Numbered from the stretch's first letter, positions 17,937 through 26,425 are shown. The stretch is 41,613 nucleotides of DNA from Pseudolabrys sp. (GCA_029255525.1 JANLJK010000283.1:1-41613); one strand, 5' to 3'. Numbers and translations are program-made. Notes: generated by a model not told the origin, from the letters alone.

Positions 17937-19145
17937 ATGAACCCATTTAAATGGCTTGGCGCTGCCGCGCTCGGCTTGGCGCTGAGCGCCGGGGCCCAGG
18001 CGGCGAATGTGAAGATCGGCATCATGCTGCCCTTCTCGGGCGTCAATGCCGATCTCGGCGACGCCAACATCAAGGGCATGGAGCTTTTTCTCAAGCTGCA
18101 CGCCAAGGACATCGCGCCGCACACGATCGAGATCGTGAAGCGTGACGAAGGTCCGCCGTCGGGCGCCAACGCCAAGACGGTGGCGACCGAGCTGATCACC
18201 AACGACAAGGTCAAGATGATCGTCGGCGTGGTGTTCTCGCCGTCGGCGATCGCGATGGCGCCGGTGGTCACGCAGGCCAAGGTGCCGCTCCTGATTTCCA
18301 ACGCCGGCACGGCGTGGATCACCCAGCTCTCGCCCTATATCGCGCGCGTGTCCTTCAGCATGTGGCACGACGGCTATCCGATGGGCACCTTCGCGGCCAA
18401 GGACCTGAAGTGCAAGACCGCCGCCATGGGCTACACCGACTTCCCTCCGGGCAAGGACTCCACCGAATCCTTCAAGACCGGCTTCGAGAAGGCCGGCGGC
18501 CAGGTGATCGACGCGATCCCAATGGGCAATCCGGCGCAGGTGCCGGACATGACGCCGTTCTTCCAGCGCGTGAAGGACAAGAAGCCGGATTGCTTCTACG
18601 TCTTCATTCCGTCGGGCAATCACGCTTCGGCGGTGGTGAAGGCCTATGGTGAAGTCGGCCTCAAGCAGGCCGGGATCAAGCTCATCGGCCCGAAGGACGT
18701 CGTGCCCGACACCAAGCTGCAGGACATGGGTGACGCCGCCATCGGCACCATCGTCATGAGCAACTACGCCGCCGACCTCGACAACGCGCAGAACAAGGAG
18801 TTCGTGAAGGCTTGGCATGACGCCTACGGCGCCAATTCCAACCCGGACTTCATGTCGGCGGCCGCCTGGGATGCCATGGCCGCGACCTTCGCCGTCATCA
18901 AGAAACTTGACGGCAACCTTGACGATCCGGAAAAGGTGATGGCCGCGCTCAAGGGCTGGTCCACCAACGGTCCGCGCGGCAAGGTTTCGATCGATCCGGA
19001 AACCCGCGACGTCGTCAACGACGAGTGGGCGCTGGAAGTGATCAAGAAGCCCGACGGCAAGCTTGGCACCAAGGTCCTCGGCAGCATCAAGGACGTCAAG
19101 GATGAGTGCAAGGCGCTGAAGGTCGGCCGCTGCGGCGGCAAGTAA
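17937..19145 (+). CDS. LIV-type ABC transporter substrate-binding protein
   Basis: Periplasmic binding protein of the branched-chain amino-acid (Peripla_BP_6) family, 402 aa, with an excellent ribosome site GGGAGG. Signal peptide about 1-22 (AQA/AN). The mature protein starts VKIGIMLPFSGVNADLGD and has the usual VGVVFSPSAIAMAPV and NAGTAWITQLSPY regions. In this family ligands range from Leu/Ile/Val to aromatic acids; the neighbouring ring-cleaving dioxygenase and LysR argue for a non-amino-acid ligand, but this is inference. It is followed by hairpins and then the permease genes. Confidence 0.9.
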   Translation: MNPFKWLGAAALGLALSAGAQAANVKIGIMLPFSGVNADLGDANIKGMELFLKLHAKDIAPHTIEIVKRDEGPPSGANAKTVATELITNDKVKMIVGVVFSPSAIAMAPVVTQAKVPLLISNAGTAWITQLSPYIARVSFSMWHDGYPMGTFAAKDLKCKTAAMGYTDFPPGKDSTESFKTGFEKAGGQVIDAIPMGNPAQVPDMTPFFQRVKDKKPDCFYVFIPSGNHASAVVKAYGEVGLKQAGIKLIGPKDVVPDTKLQDMGDAAIGTIVMSNYAADLDNAQNKEFVKAWHDAYGANSNPDFMSAAAWDAMAATFAVIKKLDGNLDDPEKVMAALKGWSTNGPRGKVSIDPETRDVVNDEWALEVIKKPDGKLGTKVLGSIKDVKDECKALKVGRCGGK

Positions 19146-19157
19146 GGGCCTTTCGGT

Positions 19158-19223
19158 CGGCGTCGATCGACGCCGGTCACTTGTGAGAAAACGGCGCCGC
19201 CGCGCTGACGAAGTGCGGCGGCG
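19158..19223 (+). terminator. Two hairpins between binding-protein and permease genes
   Basis: CGGCGTCGATCGACGCCG at 19158-19175 is a near-perfect palindrome. CGCCGCCGC-N11-GCGGCGGCG at 19195-19223 is a nine-bp stem followed by tctcTTG. Together they could stop part of transcription or protect the upstream message, giving more binding protein than permease. No proper T-run follows, so full termination is doubtful. Confidence 0.42.
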
Positions 19224-19253
19224 TCTCTTGTAGAAGACTTAAGAGAAGACGCC

Positions 19254-20120
19254 GTGTCCGCCAGCGCCATCGTCAGTATTCTTTTCGACGGGCTCGCCTA
19301 CGCGATGGTGTTGTTCATCATCTCGGTCGGCCTGTCGATCACCATGGGCCTCATGGGCTTCGTGAACCTCGCCCATGGCGCTTTCGCCATGGCGGGAGGC
19401 TATCTCGTCGTGTCGCTCACCAAAAGCCTCGGCGTGCCGTTCCTGCCGGCGCTGATCATCGCCGCGGTCGTCGTCGGCGCGGCCAGCATTCCCTTCGAGC
19501 GGCTGTTGTATTCGCGGCTCTACAAGGCGACCGAACTCGACCAGGTGCTGCTGACCATCGGCTTGGCCTTCATGGCGATCGCCAGCTATACCTATTTCTA
19601 CGGCCCGGCGCCGCTTACCGTGCCGCTGCCGAGCTTCCTCACCGGGCAGATCGATATCGGCGTGCGCACGGTGCCGGCCTATCGCGCCTTCACCATCGTC
19701 GTGGGCGCGGTGCTGATCGCGCTGCTCTGGTACGGCTTCGAGCGCACCAATATCGGCGCCAAGATCCGCGCCGCGGTCGACAACCGGCGCATGGCGCAGT
19801 CGGTCGGCATCAATGTCGACCGGCTGTTCACGCTCACCTTCGCGCTCGGCTCGGGGCTGGCCGCCTTCGGCGGCGGCCTCGCCATCCAGACCTTCGGCCT
19901 GACGCCGAGTTTCGCCGTGCTCTATCTCGTCTTCTTCCTGATCATCGTCTCGGTCGGCGGCCTCGGCAGCCTGAAGGGCACGCTCGTCGCTTCGGTGCTA
20001 CTCGGTGTTTTCGATATCGGCGGCAAGTATCTCTATTCCGATGCGGGCGGCTTCTTCATCTATGTGCTCACCGTGCTCGTCCTTCTGATCAAGCCGGCAG
20101 GTCTCTATGGCCGCGAATGA
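19254..20120 (+). CDS. livH: LIV-type ABC transporter permease (LivH family)
   Basis: Inner-membrane permease, 288 aa, starting at GTG 19254 after AAGAGAAG. It begins SIVSILFDGLAYAMVLFI and contains GLMGFVNLAHGAFAMAGGY, characteristic of LivH proteins, and FLIIVSVGGLGSLKGT near the end, the segment facing the ATPases. It overlaps livM by 14 bp. The substrate follows from the binding protein and is not known to be branched-chain amino acids; the symbol denotes family only. Confidence 0.9.
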   Translation: MSASAIVSILFDGLAYAMVLFIISVGLSITMGLMGFVNLAHGAFAMAGGYLVVSLTKSLGVPFLPALIIAAVVVGAASIPFERLLYSRLYKATELDQVLLTIGLAFMAIASYTYFYGPAPLTVPLPSFLTGQIDIGVRTVPAYRAFTIVVGAVLIALLWYGFERTNIGAKIRAAVDNRRMAQSVGINVDRLFTLTFALGSGLAAFGGGLAIQTFGLTPSFAVLYLVFFLIIVSVGGLGSLKGTLVASVLLGVFDIGGKYLYSDAGGFFIYVLTVLVLLIKPAGLYGRE

Positions 20121-21153
20121 GACCCCGACCGTGACCGCGCCCGTCACGTCCACCGCGGCGCCGTCGGCGCGTGCGCGCGCCATGGAATTCATCGTCAAGC
20201 GCCATTACCTGCGGCCGTGGGAAGCGCTGCCGTGGGTGCTGGTCATCGCGGCCTATTTCATCTTCCCGGACCGCATGACCTTCGGCACGCAGGTGCTGAT
20301 CGGCATCATGTTCGCGCTGTCGCTCGATCTGGTGCTCGGCTATGCCGGCATTGTCACGCTCGGCCATGCGCTGTTCTTCGGCATCGGCGCCTACACGGTC
20401 GCGTTGCTGACCGCGCGGTGGAACTGGGGCGAGCCGATATCGTCCATGCTGGTGGCGATCGTGTTGTCTGCCGCGGCCGGTTTCGCCTCGGGCTGGTTCC
20501 TGTTGCGCTACCGTAACCTGACGCTGCTGATGCTGACGCTCGCCGCCGCCATCCTGGTGCAGGAGGCGGGCAACTACCGCTCCGACATCACCGGCGGCTA
20601 TGACGGCGTGCCGGGCATGGAGATCTGGAAGCTGTTCGGCGTCTTCGAGAACGATCTCTACGGCCGCACTTATTACGTCTATGTCGGCGTGCTGCTGTTC
20701 GTCGTCTGGTTCGTGCTGCGGCGGATCGTCTATTCGCCGTTCGGCGCGGCGCTGACTGGCATCCGCGAGAACGTGCGGCGCATGCATGCGATCGGCTCGC
20801 CGGTGCATCTGCGGCTGGTGACCGCCTATACGATCGCCGCCGGCATCGCCGGCATGGCGGGCGCGCTGTTCGCGCAGTCGACCGCCTATACGACGCTCGG
20901 CGTGTTCGACTTCGACAACTCGGCCAAGGTGATGGTGATGCTGATCCTCGGCGGCACCGGGCGGCTCTATGGCGCCTTCATCGGCGCCACGGTCTATCTG
21001 GTGCTGGAGGACAATCTGTCGAAGATGAGCCCGACCTTCTGGCAGTTCGGCATCGGCCTTCTGCTGGTGCTCACCGTGCTGTTCGCCCGGCGCGGGCTGC
21101 TCGGGGTGATCGAGGATGCGCTCAAGCTGTTCGGCCGGAGGTCGAAGTCATGA
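20107..21153 (+). CDS. livM: LIV-type ABC transporter permease (LivM family)
   Basis: Second permease, 348 aa. The N-terminal 30 residues are Ala/Thr-rich and polar. The family segments LDLVLGYAGIVTLGHALFFG and MLILGGTGRLYGAFIGA are visible. ATG 20107 lies inside the end of livH, and the end overlaps livG by 4 bp (ATGA), showing tight translational coupling. It should form the heterodimeric channel with the LivH protein. Confidence 0.9.
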   Translation: MAANETPTVTAPVTSTAAPSARARAMEFIVKRHYLRPWEALPWVLVIAAYFIFPDRMTFGTQVLIGIMFALSLDLVLGYAGIVTLGHALFFGIGAYTVALLTARWNWGEPISSMLVAIVLSAAAGFASGWFLLRYRNLTLLMLTLAAAILVQEAGNYRSDITGGYDGVPGMEIWKLFGVFENDLYGRTYYVYVGVLLFVVWFVLRRIVYSPFGAALTGIRENVRRMHAIGSPVHLRLVTAYTIAAGIAGMAGALFAQSTAYTTLGVFDFDNSAKVMVMLILGGTGRLYGAFIGATVYLVLEDNLSKMSPTFWQFGIGLLLVLTVLFARRGLLGVIEDALKLFGRRSKS

Positions 21154-21920
21154 CCGCCGCGCTGCAAGTCGAGAAGCTCAACCGCAGCTTCGGCGCGCTC
21201 GCCGTGACGCGCGACGTCGATCTGGTCCTGGAGCGGGGCGCGCGCCACGCGCTGATCGGGCCGAACGGCGCCGGCAAGACGACGCTCGTCAACCTGATCA
21301 CCGGCGTGCTGCGGCCGAATTCCGGCCGCGTGCTGCTCAACGGCGACGACATCACCACCGTGAACCAGGCCGAGCGGGCGCGGCGCGGTCTGGCGCGCAC
21401 GTTCCAGATCAACCAGTTGTTCCGCGGGCTGTCGGTCCTGGAGAACATCTGCATGGCCATCGGCGAGCGCGATGGCGAAAACAACAATCTCTGGCGCCCG
21501 GCCGGCGCCAAGCCGTCGGTCATCGAGGAGGCGCTCGACCAACTCGAGTCGCTCAAGCTGGTCGACGACGCGCTCAAGCTCGTCAAAGAGCTGCCTTATG
21601 GCCGCCAGCGCCTGGTCGAGATCGCCATCGCGCTGTCGCAGAAGCCGCGGGTGTTGCTGCTCGACGAGCCGGCGGCGGGCGTGCCGTCGTCGGAGAGCCA
21701 TCTCATCCTCGATGTCGTGGCGGCGCTCGATCCCGACATCGCCGTGCTGATCATCGAGCACGACATGGACGTGGTGTTCCGCTTCGCCAAGGAGATCACC
21801 GTGCTGGTGCAGGGCGCCGTGTTCACGCATGGCACGCCGCAGCAGATCATGGCGGACGAGCAGGTGCGCGCCGTCTATCTCGGCCAGGAAGGCCTCAGCG
21901 GGGGAGCGCACCATGGCTGA
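21150..21920 (+). CDS. livG: LIV-type ABC transporter ATP-binding protein (LivG family)
   Basis: Cytoplasmic ATPase, 256 aa. Walker A GPNGAGKTT, Q-loop RTFQINQLF, a family-style signature region LPYGRQRLVEIA in place of LSGGQ, Walker B VLLLDEPAAGV and H-loop IIEHDMDVVF. The signature is Pro-Tyr-Gly rather than the more usual Ser-Tyr-Gly, a mild oddity. It is coupled to both neighbours by overlaps of 4 bp (livM) and 8 bp (livF). Confidence 0.9.
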   Translation: MTAALQVEKLNRSFGALAVTRDVDLVLERGARHALIGPNGAGKTTLVNLITGVLRPNSGRVLLNGDDITTVNQAERARRGLARTFQINQLFRGLSVLENICMAIGERDGENNNLWRPAGAKPSVIEEALDQLESLKLVDDALKLVKELPYGRQRLVEIAIALSQKPRVLLLDEPAAGVPSSESHLILDVVAALDPDIAVLIIEHDMDVVFRFAKEITVLVQGAVFTHGTPQQIMADEQVRAVYLGQEGLSGGAHHG

Positions 21921-22623
21921 GCCCGCGCTCACGCTCGACAATGTCCGCGCCGGCTACGGCGAGACCGTCGTGCTGGAAGACATCCGTTTCACCGTGGCGC
22001 CCGGTGAGACGGTGTCCATCATCGGCCGCAACGGCGTCGGCAAGTCGACCTTGCTTGCCACCATCATGGGCCATACGACCTTGCATGGCGGCCGCATCGC
22101 GCTGCACGGCAAGGACATCTCCAAGCTCGCCGTCTACCGGCGCGTCAGCGCCGGCCTCGGCTACGTGCCGCAGGAGCGCGAGATCTTCCCCTCGCTCAGC
22201 CTGCGCGAAAATCTCGAGGTCGCGACCCGGCCGGGATCGTGGACCTTCAAAACCGTCTGCGACCTGTTCCCGCGGCTGGCTGAGCGCGCCAGCACCATGG
22301 GCAACCAGCTCTCCGGCGGCGAGCAGCAGATGCTCGCTCTCGGCCGCGCGCTGATCGGCAACCCCAGCGTGCTGCTGATGGACGAGCCGTCCGAAGGGTT
22401 GGCGCCGGTCATCGTCGAAGAACTGGCCCGCGCCATCAAGCGGCTGACTCAGGCCGGCAATCTGTCGATGGTCGTGGTCGAGCAGAACTCGCGCCTCGCG
22501 CTCGACATCGCGCAACGGGTGATCGTCATGGACCGCGGCCATATCGTCTATGACGGCCCGAGCGAGACTTTGCGCAACGATCCCGCCAAGCTCGAGCAGT
22601 TCATCGGCGTGATGAAGGCGTAG
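21913..22623 (+). CDS. livF: LIV-type ABC transporter ATP-binding protein (LivF family)
   Basis: Second ATPase, 236 aa from ATG 21913, which lies in the last 8 bp of livG with GGGGAG upstream. Walker A is GRNGVGKST, then PQEREIFPSLSLRENL typical of LivF, signature LSGGEQQ, Walker B VLLMDEPSEGLAP and H-loop VVVEQNSR. All sites are intact. It closes the transporter genes; the MetE-like gene starts 107 bp later on the same strand. Confidence 0.91.
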   Translation: MAEPALTLDNVRAGYGETVVLEDIRFTVAPGETVSIIGRNGVGKSTLLATIMGHTTLHGGRIALHGKDISKLAVYRRVSAGLGYVPQEREIFPSLSLRENLEVATRPGSWTFKTVCDLFPRLAERASTMGNQLSGGEQQMLALGRALIGNPSVLLMDEPSEGLAPVIVEELARAIKRLTQAGNLSMVVVEQNSRLALDIAQRVIVMDRGHIVYDGPSETLRNDPAKLEQFIGVMKA

Positions 22624-22674
22624 GGCCAAGGTGGCGTAGGCGCCCGCAGCGCTCCTTCGCGTTTTCGTGCATTG

Positions 22675-22721
22675 CCTTTGTCGGCCCGTGCGGGCATAGC
22701 GGTCGCGCGGAATGACAAAGG
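22675..22721. repeat. Palindromic intergenic element, CCTTTGTC ... GACAAAGG
   Basis: Eight-bp arms (22675-22682 and 22714-22721) enclose a smaller GCCCGTGCGGGC hairpin. The right part read on the minus strand contains TGTCATTCCGCGCGACCG, similar to the TCATTCCGGGGCGCG repeat at 23931-24080. Probably a short member of a scattered repeat family that also lies over the leader of the next gene. Confidence 0.35.
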
Positions 22722-22730
22722 GCAGGAACA

Positions 22731-23900
22731 ATGAAGCACAGCACGGACCGCATCCTCACCACCCATGTGGGCAGCCTGATCCGACCGGATGATCTGCAGG
22801 TTTTCATCCGGGCAAAACAGTCCGGCAAACCCTATGACGAGCCCGGCTACAACAAGTGCCTGACCGACAGCGTCGCCGAGGTGGTGCGCGAGCAGGCCGA
22901 GGCCGGCATCGACGTGCCGAGCGACGGCGAATTCGGCAAGTCGATCTCCTGGGCGCAATATGCGCTGACGCGCCTGTCCGGCTTCGAGCGTCGCCCGATC
23001 CAGACCGACAAGGCCAACCCGTTCAAGCGCGGCGCCGACCGCACCAAGTTCGCCGCTTTCTACGACGAGCTGGATGCCAAGGAAGCCGTCTCCACGACGA
23101 TGGAAGCGATCTGCACCGGTCCGATCAAGTACACCGGGCACGCGGAGCTGCAGACCGACATCGACAACTTCAAAGCGGCGCTGAAGAAGGTGAAGGTGGA
23201 AGAGGCTTTCATGCCGGTCGCGGCGCCGGCCAGCGTCATTCCCGATCGCAAGAACGAATATTACAAGTCGGACGAAGAGCTGCAGACGGCCATCGCCGCC
23301 GCCATGCGCGACGAATACAAGCAGATCATCGATGCGGGCTTCCTGGTGCAACTCGACGATGCGCGGCTCGCGGTCACCTATGACCGTATGGTGCCGCCGG
23401 CGACGTTCGAGGATTATCGCAAGTGGCTGGCGCGGCAGGTCGACATCATCAACCACGCCATCGAAGGGCTGCCGGCGGACCGCATCCGCTATCACGTTTG
23501 CTGGGGCTCATGGCCCGGCCCGCATACGAGCGACGTGCCGCTCAAGGACGTGGTCGACCTCATTCTCAAGATCAAGGTCGGCGCTTATGTGATCGAGGGC
23601 GCCAATCCGCGCCACGAGCACGAATGGCAGGTGTGGAAGAACGCCAAGCTTGGGCCCGGTCAGGTGCTCATCCCCGGCGTCATCAGCCATGCCACCAACG
23701 TCGTCGAGCATCCGGAGCTGGTGGCCGAGCGTATCGTGCGCCTCGCCAAGCTTGTCGGCCGCGAGAACGTCATCGCCGGCACCGATTGCGGCTTCGCCCA
23801 AGGGCCGTTCTATCGTCGCGTCCATCCCTCGATCATGTGGGCGAAGCTGGAAGCCTTGAGCGAAGGCGCGCGGCTGGCGAGCAAGGAACTCTGGGCTTAA
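22731..23900 (+). CDS. MetE-like zinc methyltransferase (cobalamin-independent methionine synthase II family)
   Basis: A 389-aa protein equal to only the C-terminal catalytic half of MetE, starting RILTTHVGSL with ribosome site GGGCAGGAAC. The zinc-binding set looks complete: H255 and C257 (YHVCWGSW), E289 (VIEGANP) and C353 (TDCGF). The MetE N-terminal folate-holding half is missing. Relatives include folate-independent methionine synthases and epoxyalkane:coenzyme M transferases, so it activates a thiol for alkyl transfer, but donor and acceptor cannot be told. Its place after a LIV-type transporter and near an extradiol dioxygenase hints at catabolism, for example demethylation of an imported compound. 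It probably ends the transcript. Confidence 0.82.
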   Translation: MKHSTDRILTTHVGSLIRPDDLQVFIRAKQSGKPYDEPGYNKCLTDSVAEVVREQAEAGIDVPSDGEFGKSISWAQYALTRLSGFERRPIQTDKANPFKRGADRTKFAAFYDELDAKEAVSTTMEAICTGPIKYTGHAELQTDIDNFKAALKKVKVEEAFMPVAAPASVIPDRKNEYYKSDEELQTAIAAAMRDEYKQIIDAGFLVQLDDARLAVTYDRMVPPATFEDYRKWLARQVDIINHAIEGLPADRIRYHVCWGSWPGPHTSDVPLKDVVDLILKIKVGAYVIEGANPRHEHEWQVWKNAKLGPGQVLIPGVISHATNVVEHPELVAERIVRLAKLVGRENVIAGTDCGFAQGPFYRRVHPSIMWAKLEALSEGARLASKELWA

Positions 23901-23930
23901 GGCGGGGGCCTGACCGCTACGCGAACAAAT

Positions 23931-24080
23931 CTCCGACGTCACTCCGGACGCCGCGCAAGCGGCGATCCGGAATCCAGAAAATTGCCGATGGCCGATGTGG
24001 CTGGATTCCGGGTTCGCTCGCCATAGCGCGTCGAAGACGCGCGTAAACGCACTTATGGCTCGCGCCCCGGAATGACGGAG
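23931..24080. repeat. Bradyrhizobium-type palindromic intergenic repeat
   Basis: About 150 bp beginning CTCCGACGTCACTCCGG and ending CCGGAATGACGGAG, whose ends are inverted copies. Inside are GGCGATCCGGAATCCAG and CTGGATTCCGGGTTCGCTCGC, again opposed. The GTCATTCCGGGGCGCGA word (minus strand) is widespread in Nitrobacteraceae genomes. It separates the convergent MetE-like and pncB genes and may form a bidirectional terminator-like structure. Confidence 0.62.
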
Positions 24081-24119
24081 AAGATGTCCCGAGCATGACG
24101 CCGCGTGTGCTGCGAAATG

Positions 24120-25460
24120 CTAGCCCTTCGTATACCGATCCGCTTCCTTCGCCAGCGCCTTCAATGCCTCGGCGACCTGCACTGGATAAGTGACGCCTTG
24201 CTCGAGTTGCCGCAGCGGCTCGGGCAGCCTTGCAAGATCGCGCGCCGCGCGGGCGCGGATGTCATCGAACGACGGCGCGGGCGCCAAACGTTTGCCGCCG
24301 CGCATCACCGGCACGATGAGCTTTTCACCTGCCTGCGTGTCGGTCTCGATCGACAGAATGTCGCCGGCCATGCGGCCGTCCGTATCGTAGGTCCGCCACA
24401 CTTGCTTACGGCCCGGCCAGGTCGCCTTGCCTTCGGACAATTTGCGCTTCGGCCGGCCGCCGTAATCCTGCATCTTGTAGGCGCAGTCGAGCGACGGCGC
24501 ATCGATCGAGGCGTCGAGATTGACGCCGATGCCGAAACCGTCGATCGGCGCCTTCACCGCCATCATGCCTTGCAGGACATCCTCGTTGATGCCGCCGCTC
24601 ACCAGAATGATGGTGTCCTTCAGGCCGCCGGCGTCGAGGATGCCGCGCACCTTGCGCGCGCTTTCGATCAGGTCGCCTGAGTCGATGCGCACGCCGCGGA
24701 TGGCGATGCCGTCGGCCTTCAACTTGGGCGCCAGCGCCACGGCTTTGCGGGCGCCTTCCTCGGTGTCGTAGGTGTCGATCAGGAGGATCACGCCCTCGGG
24801 CCGCGAGCGCGCGAAGTTCTCGAAAGCCTGCGTCTCGTCGTCGTGCACCTGCACGAAGGAGTGCGCCATCGTGCCGACGATCGGAATGCCGTAGCGCTCG
24901 CCGGCGAGCACATTGGCGGCGCCGCCAAAGCCGGCGATGTAGCTGGCGCGCGCCGAATAAAGCCCGGCCTCGGCGCCATGCGCGGTGCGCAGACCGAAAT
25001 CGGAGAGGATCTTGCCAGGGGCGGCCAGCACCATGCGCGCCGCCTTTGAGGCGATCAGCGTCTGGAAATGCAGGATGTTGATCAGCCGGCTCTCGACCAA
25101 CTGCGCCTGCGGCAGCGGCGCGGTGATGCGGAGCAGCGGCTCGTTGGGAAAACACACGCTACCTTCGGGAATTGCGTGCACGTCGCCGGTGAAGCGGAAG
25201 GCTTCGAGGTAGTCGAGCAGGTTGTCGCGGAAGCGCCCGGTGCTTTTCAGCCAGGCAATCTCCTGGGCGGAGAAGCGCATCGTCTCCAGGTAGTCGAGCG
25301 CATCCTCCAGGCCGGCGGCCAGCAGGAACCCCCGCCGCGCCGGCAGGCGCCGCACGAAGAATTCGAATGCCGCTTCCTTGTCCTCGCCGCGGTCCAGATA
25401 GGCCTGGACCATGTTGAGTTCGTAAAGGTCGGTGAGGAGGGGGCTGGTCACGGACGTCAT
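24120..25460 (-). CDS. pncB: Nicotinate phosphoribosyltransferase
   Basis: Makes nicotinate mononucleotide from nicotinate and PRPP, the entry step of the NAD salvage (Preiss-Handler) pathway. The protein is 446 aa. It begins SPLLTDLYELNMVQAYLDRG and has EFFVRRLPARRGFLLAAGLE, the phosphorylatable-His region GTMAHSFVQVH and the PRPP-side VRIDSGDL and VSGGINED, all family hallmarks. It is monocistronic between the intergenic repeat and the divergent Crp/Fnr gene. Confidence 0.93.
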   Translation of the reverse strand: MTSVTSPLLTDLYELNMVQAYLDRGEDKEAAFEFFVRRLPARRGFLLAAGLEDALDYLETMRFSAQEIAWLKSTGRFRDNLLDYLEAFRFTGDVHAIPEGSVCFPNEPLLRITAPLPQAQLVESRLINILHFQTLIASKAARMVLAAPGKILSDFGLRTAHGAEAGLYSARASYIAGFGGAANVLAGERYGIPIVGTMAHSFVQVHDDETQAFENFARSRPEGVILLIDTYDTEEGARKAVALAPKLKADGIAIRGVRIDSGDLIESARKVRGILDAGGLKDTIILVSGGINEDVLQGMMAVKAPIDGFGIGVNLDASIDAPSLDCAYKMQDYGGRPKRKLSEGKATWPGRKQVWRTYDTDGRMAGDILSIETDTQAGEKLIVPVMRGGKRLAPAPSFDDIRARAARDLARLPEPLRQLEQGVTYPVQVAEALKALAKEADRYTKG

Positions 25461-25539
25461 CGGTGTGGGCGTATCCCGCTGTGTTTGGGGTGGCGACTAT
25501 AGCCAATACCGCCCGCTGCCGCACAGGGATCAGCCGGCC

Positions 25540-25553
25540 ATGACGCAGATCAA
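25540..25553. promoter_or_regulatory. Weak FNR-box-like site before the Crp/Fnr gene
   Basis: ATGAC-GCAG-ATCAA matches TTGAT-N4-ATCAA at 8 of 10 positions, with a perfect right half. It lies between pncB and the regulator gene. Low weight: the left half has two mismatches. Confidence 0.2.
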
Positions 25554-25664
25554 AAGTTGCCGGTTTCGCTGTGCAATGATGTGCGGGCCTTACAGTGGGA
25601 TCATTGCCGTATCGTGAACGACCTGCCGCCCTGCGTCCGAAACATAGGAACCGAGCATTCGCAC

Positions 25665-26342
25665 ATGGCGTGCGGGGGAGCCGCCTGTGCCGAAGGCGCG
25701 CAGCAACTGGGTTGCCAGCGCCGTAAGCTGCAGCCGCGCCAGCACCTGTTCCTGCAAGGCGATGCGCAGAGTCATATCTATCTGGTGCAGTCTGGCGCCG
25801 TCTGTCTGTACAAGCTCATGCGCAGCGGCCGGCGACAGATCGTCGGCTTCAAGCTTCCCGGCGAGTTCATTGGATTGGGGCATGAGGAGCGGCTGCGATT
25901 CTGCGCGCAGGCCATGGGCCCGACCGAATTGCGCTGCTTCGCGCTGCAGCCGTTTCTCGCGGCGGCGTCCGGCGATCCGCGTTTCCTGCTGAAGCTCTAC
26001 GAGTCGGTGTCGCACGATCTGTCGCGTGCCTATGAGCTGGTGCTCAGCGTCGGCCAGCGCGACGCCGGCAGCAGCGTGGCGGCCTTCCTGCTCGGCCTGG
26101 AGGCGCGCGCCCGCGCGCAGCGCGAGCCGACCGACTTGGTCGCCTTGCCGATGTCGCGTGGCGACATCGCCGATTATCTCAGCATCAGCTTCGAGACCGT
26201 GTCGCGCGTCTTCACCAGCTTCAAGAAGCGCGGCTACATTGCGCTGCTCGGCCGTCGCGGCGTGCGCCTCATCGATCGCGACAGTCTGCGCACCATCGCC
26301 ATGTCGGAAGACAGCGGCATGCGCCGGGCTGCGGTAAGCTGA
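25665..26342 (+). CDS. Crp/Fnr-family transcriptional regulator
   Basis: A 225-aa regulator from ATG 25665. The frame is open from TTG 25557 (261 aa) with an alternative GTG at 25614, and the start is not certain. The cyclic-nucleotide-type barrel spans about 22-105, with the LQGDAQSHIYLVQSGAVCLY pattern. A long dimer helix follows, then the HTH SRGDIADYLSISFETVSRVF (164-183), whose E..SR contacts are of the FNR/FixK type recognising TTGAT-like boxes. Cysteines at 3, 8, 17 and 91: the last aligns with FNR's central cysteine, but the N-terminal spacing (C-X4-C-X8-C) is not canonical. The next gene has a matching box. Confidence 0.88.
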   Translation: MACGGAACAEGAQQLGCQRRKLQPRQHLFLQGDAQSHIYLVQSGAVCLYKLMRSGRRQIVGFKLPGEFIGLGHEERLRFCAQAMGPTELRCFALQPFLAAASGDPRFLLKLYESVSHDLSRAYELVLSVGQRDAGSSVAAFLLGLEARARAQREPTDLVALPMSRGDIADYLSISFETVSRVFTSFKKRGYIALLGRRGVRLIDRDSLRTIAMSEDSGMRRAAVS

Positions 26343-26425
26343 TAGTGCCTTTTGTTGCGCTGGGGCAACAGGCCATCCTGAATCCATCCGCGAGGCTGTG
26401 GAGCACCGGGCTGTCCCGGCTCAAT

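Noticed and set aside
22650-22730. SAM or cobalamin riboswitch before the MetE-like gene
   Set aside because: The region holds only a palindromic repeat and a ribosome site; none of the conserved riboswitch core words was found.
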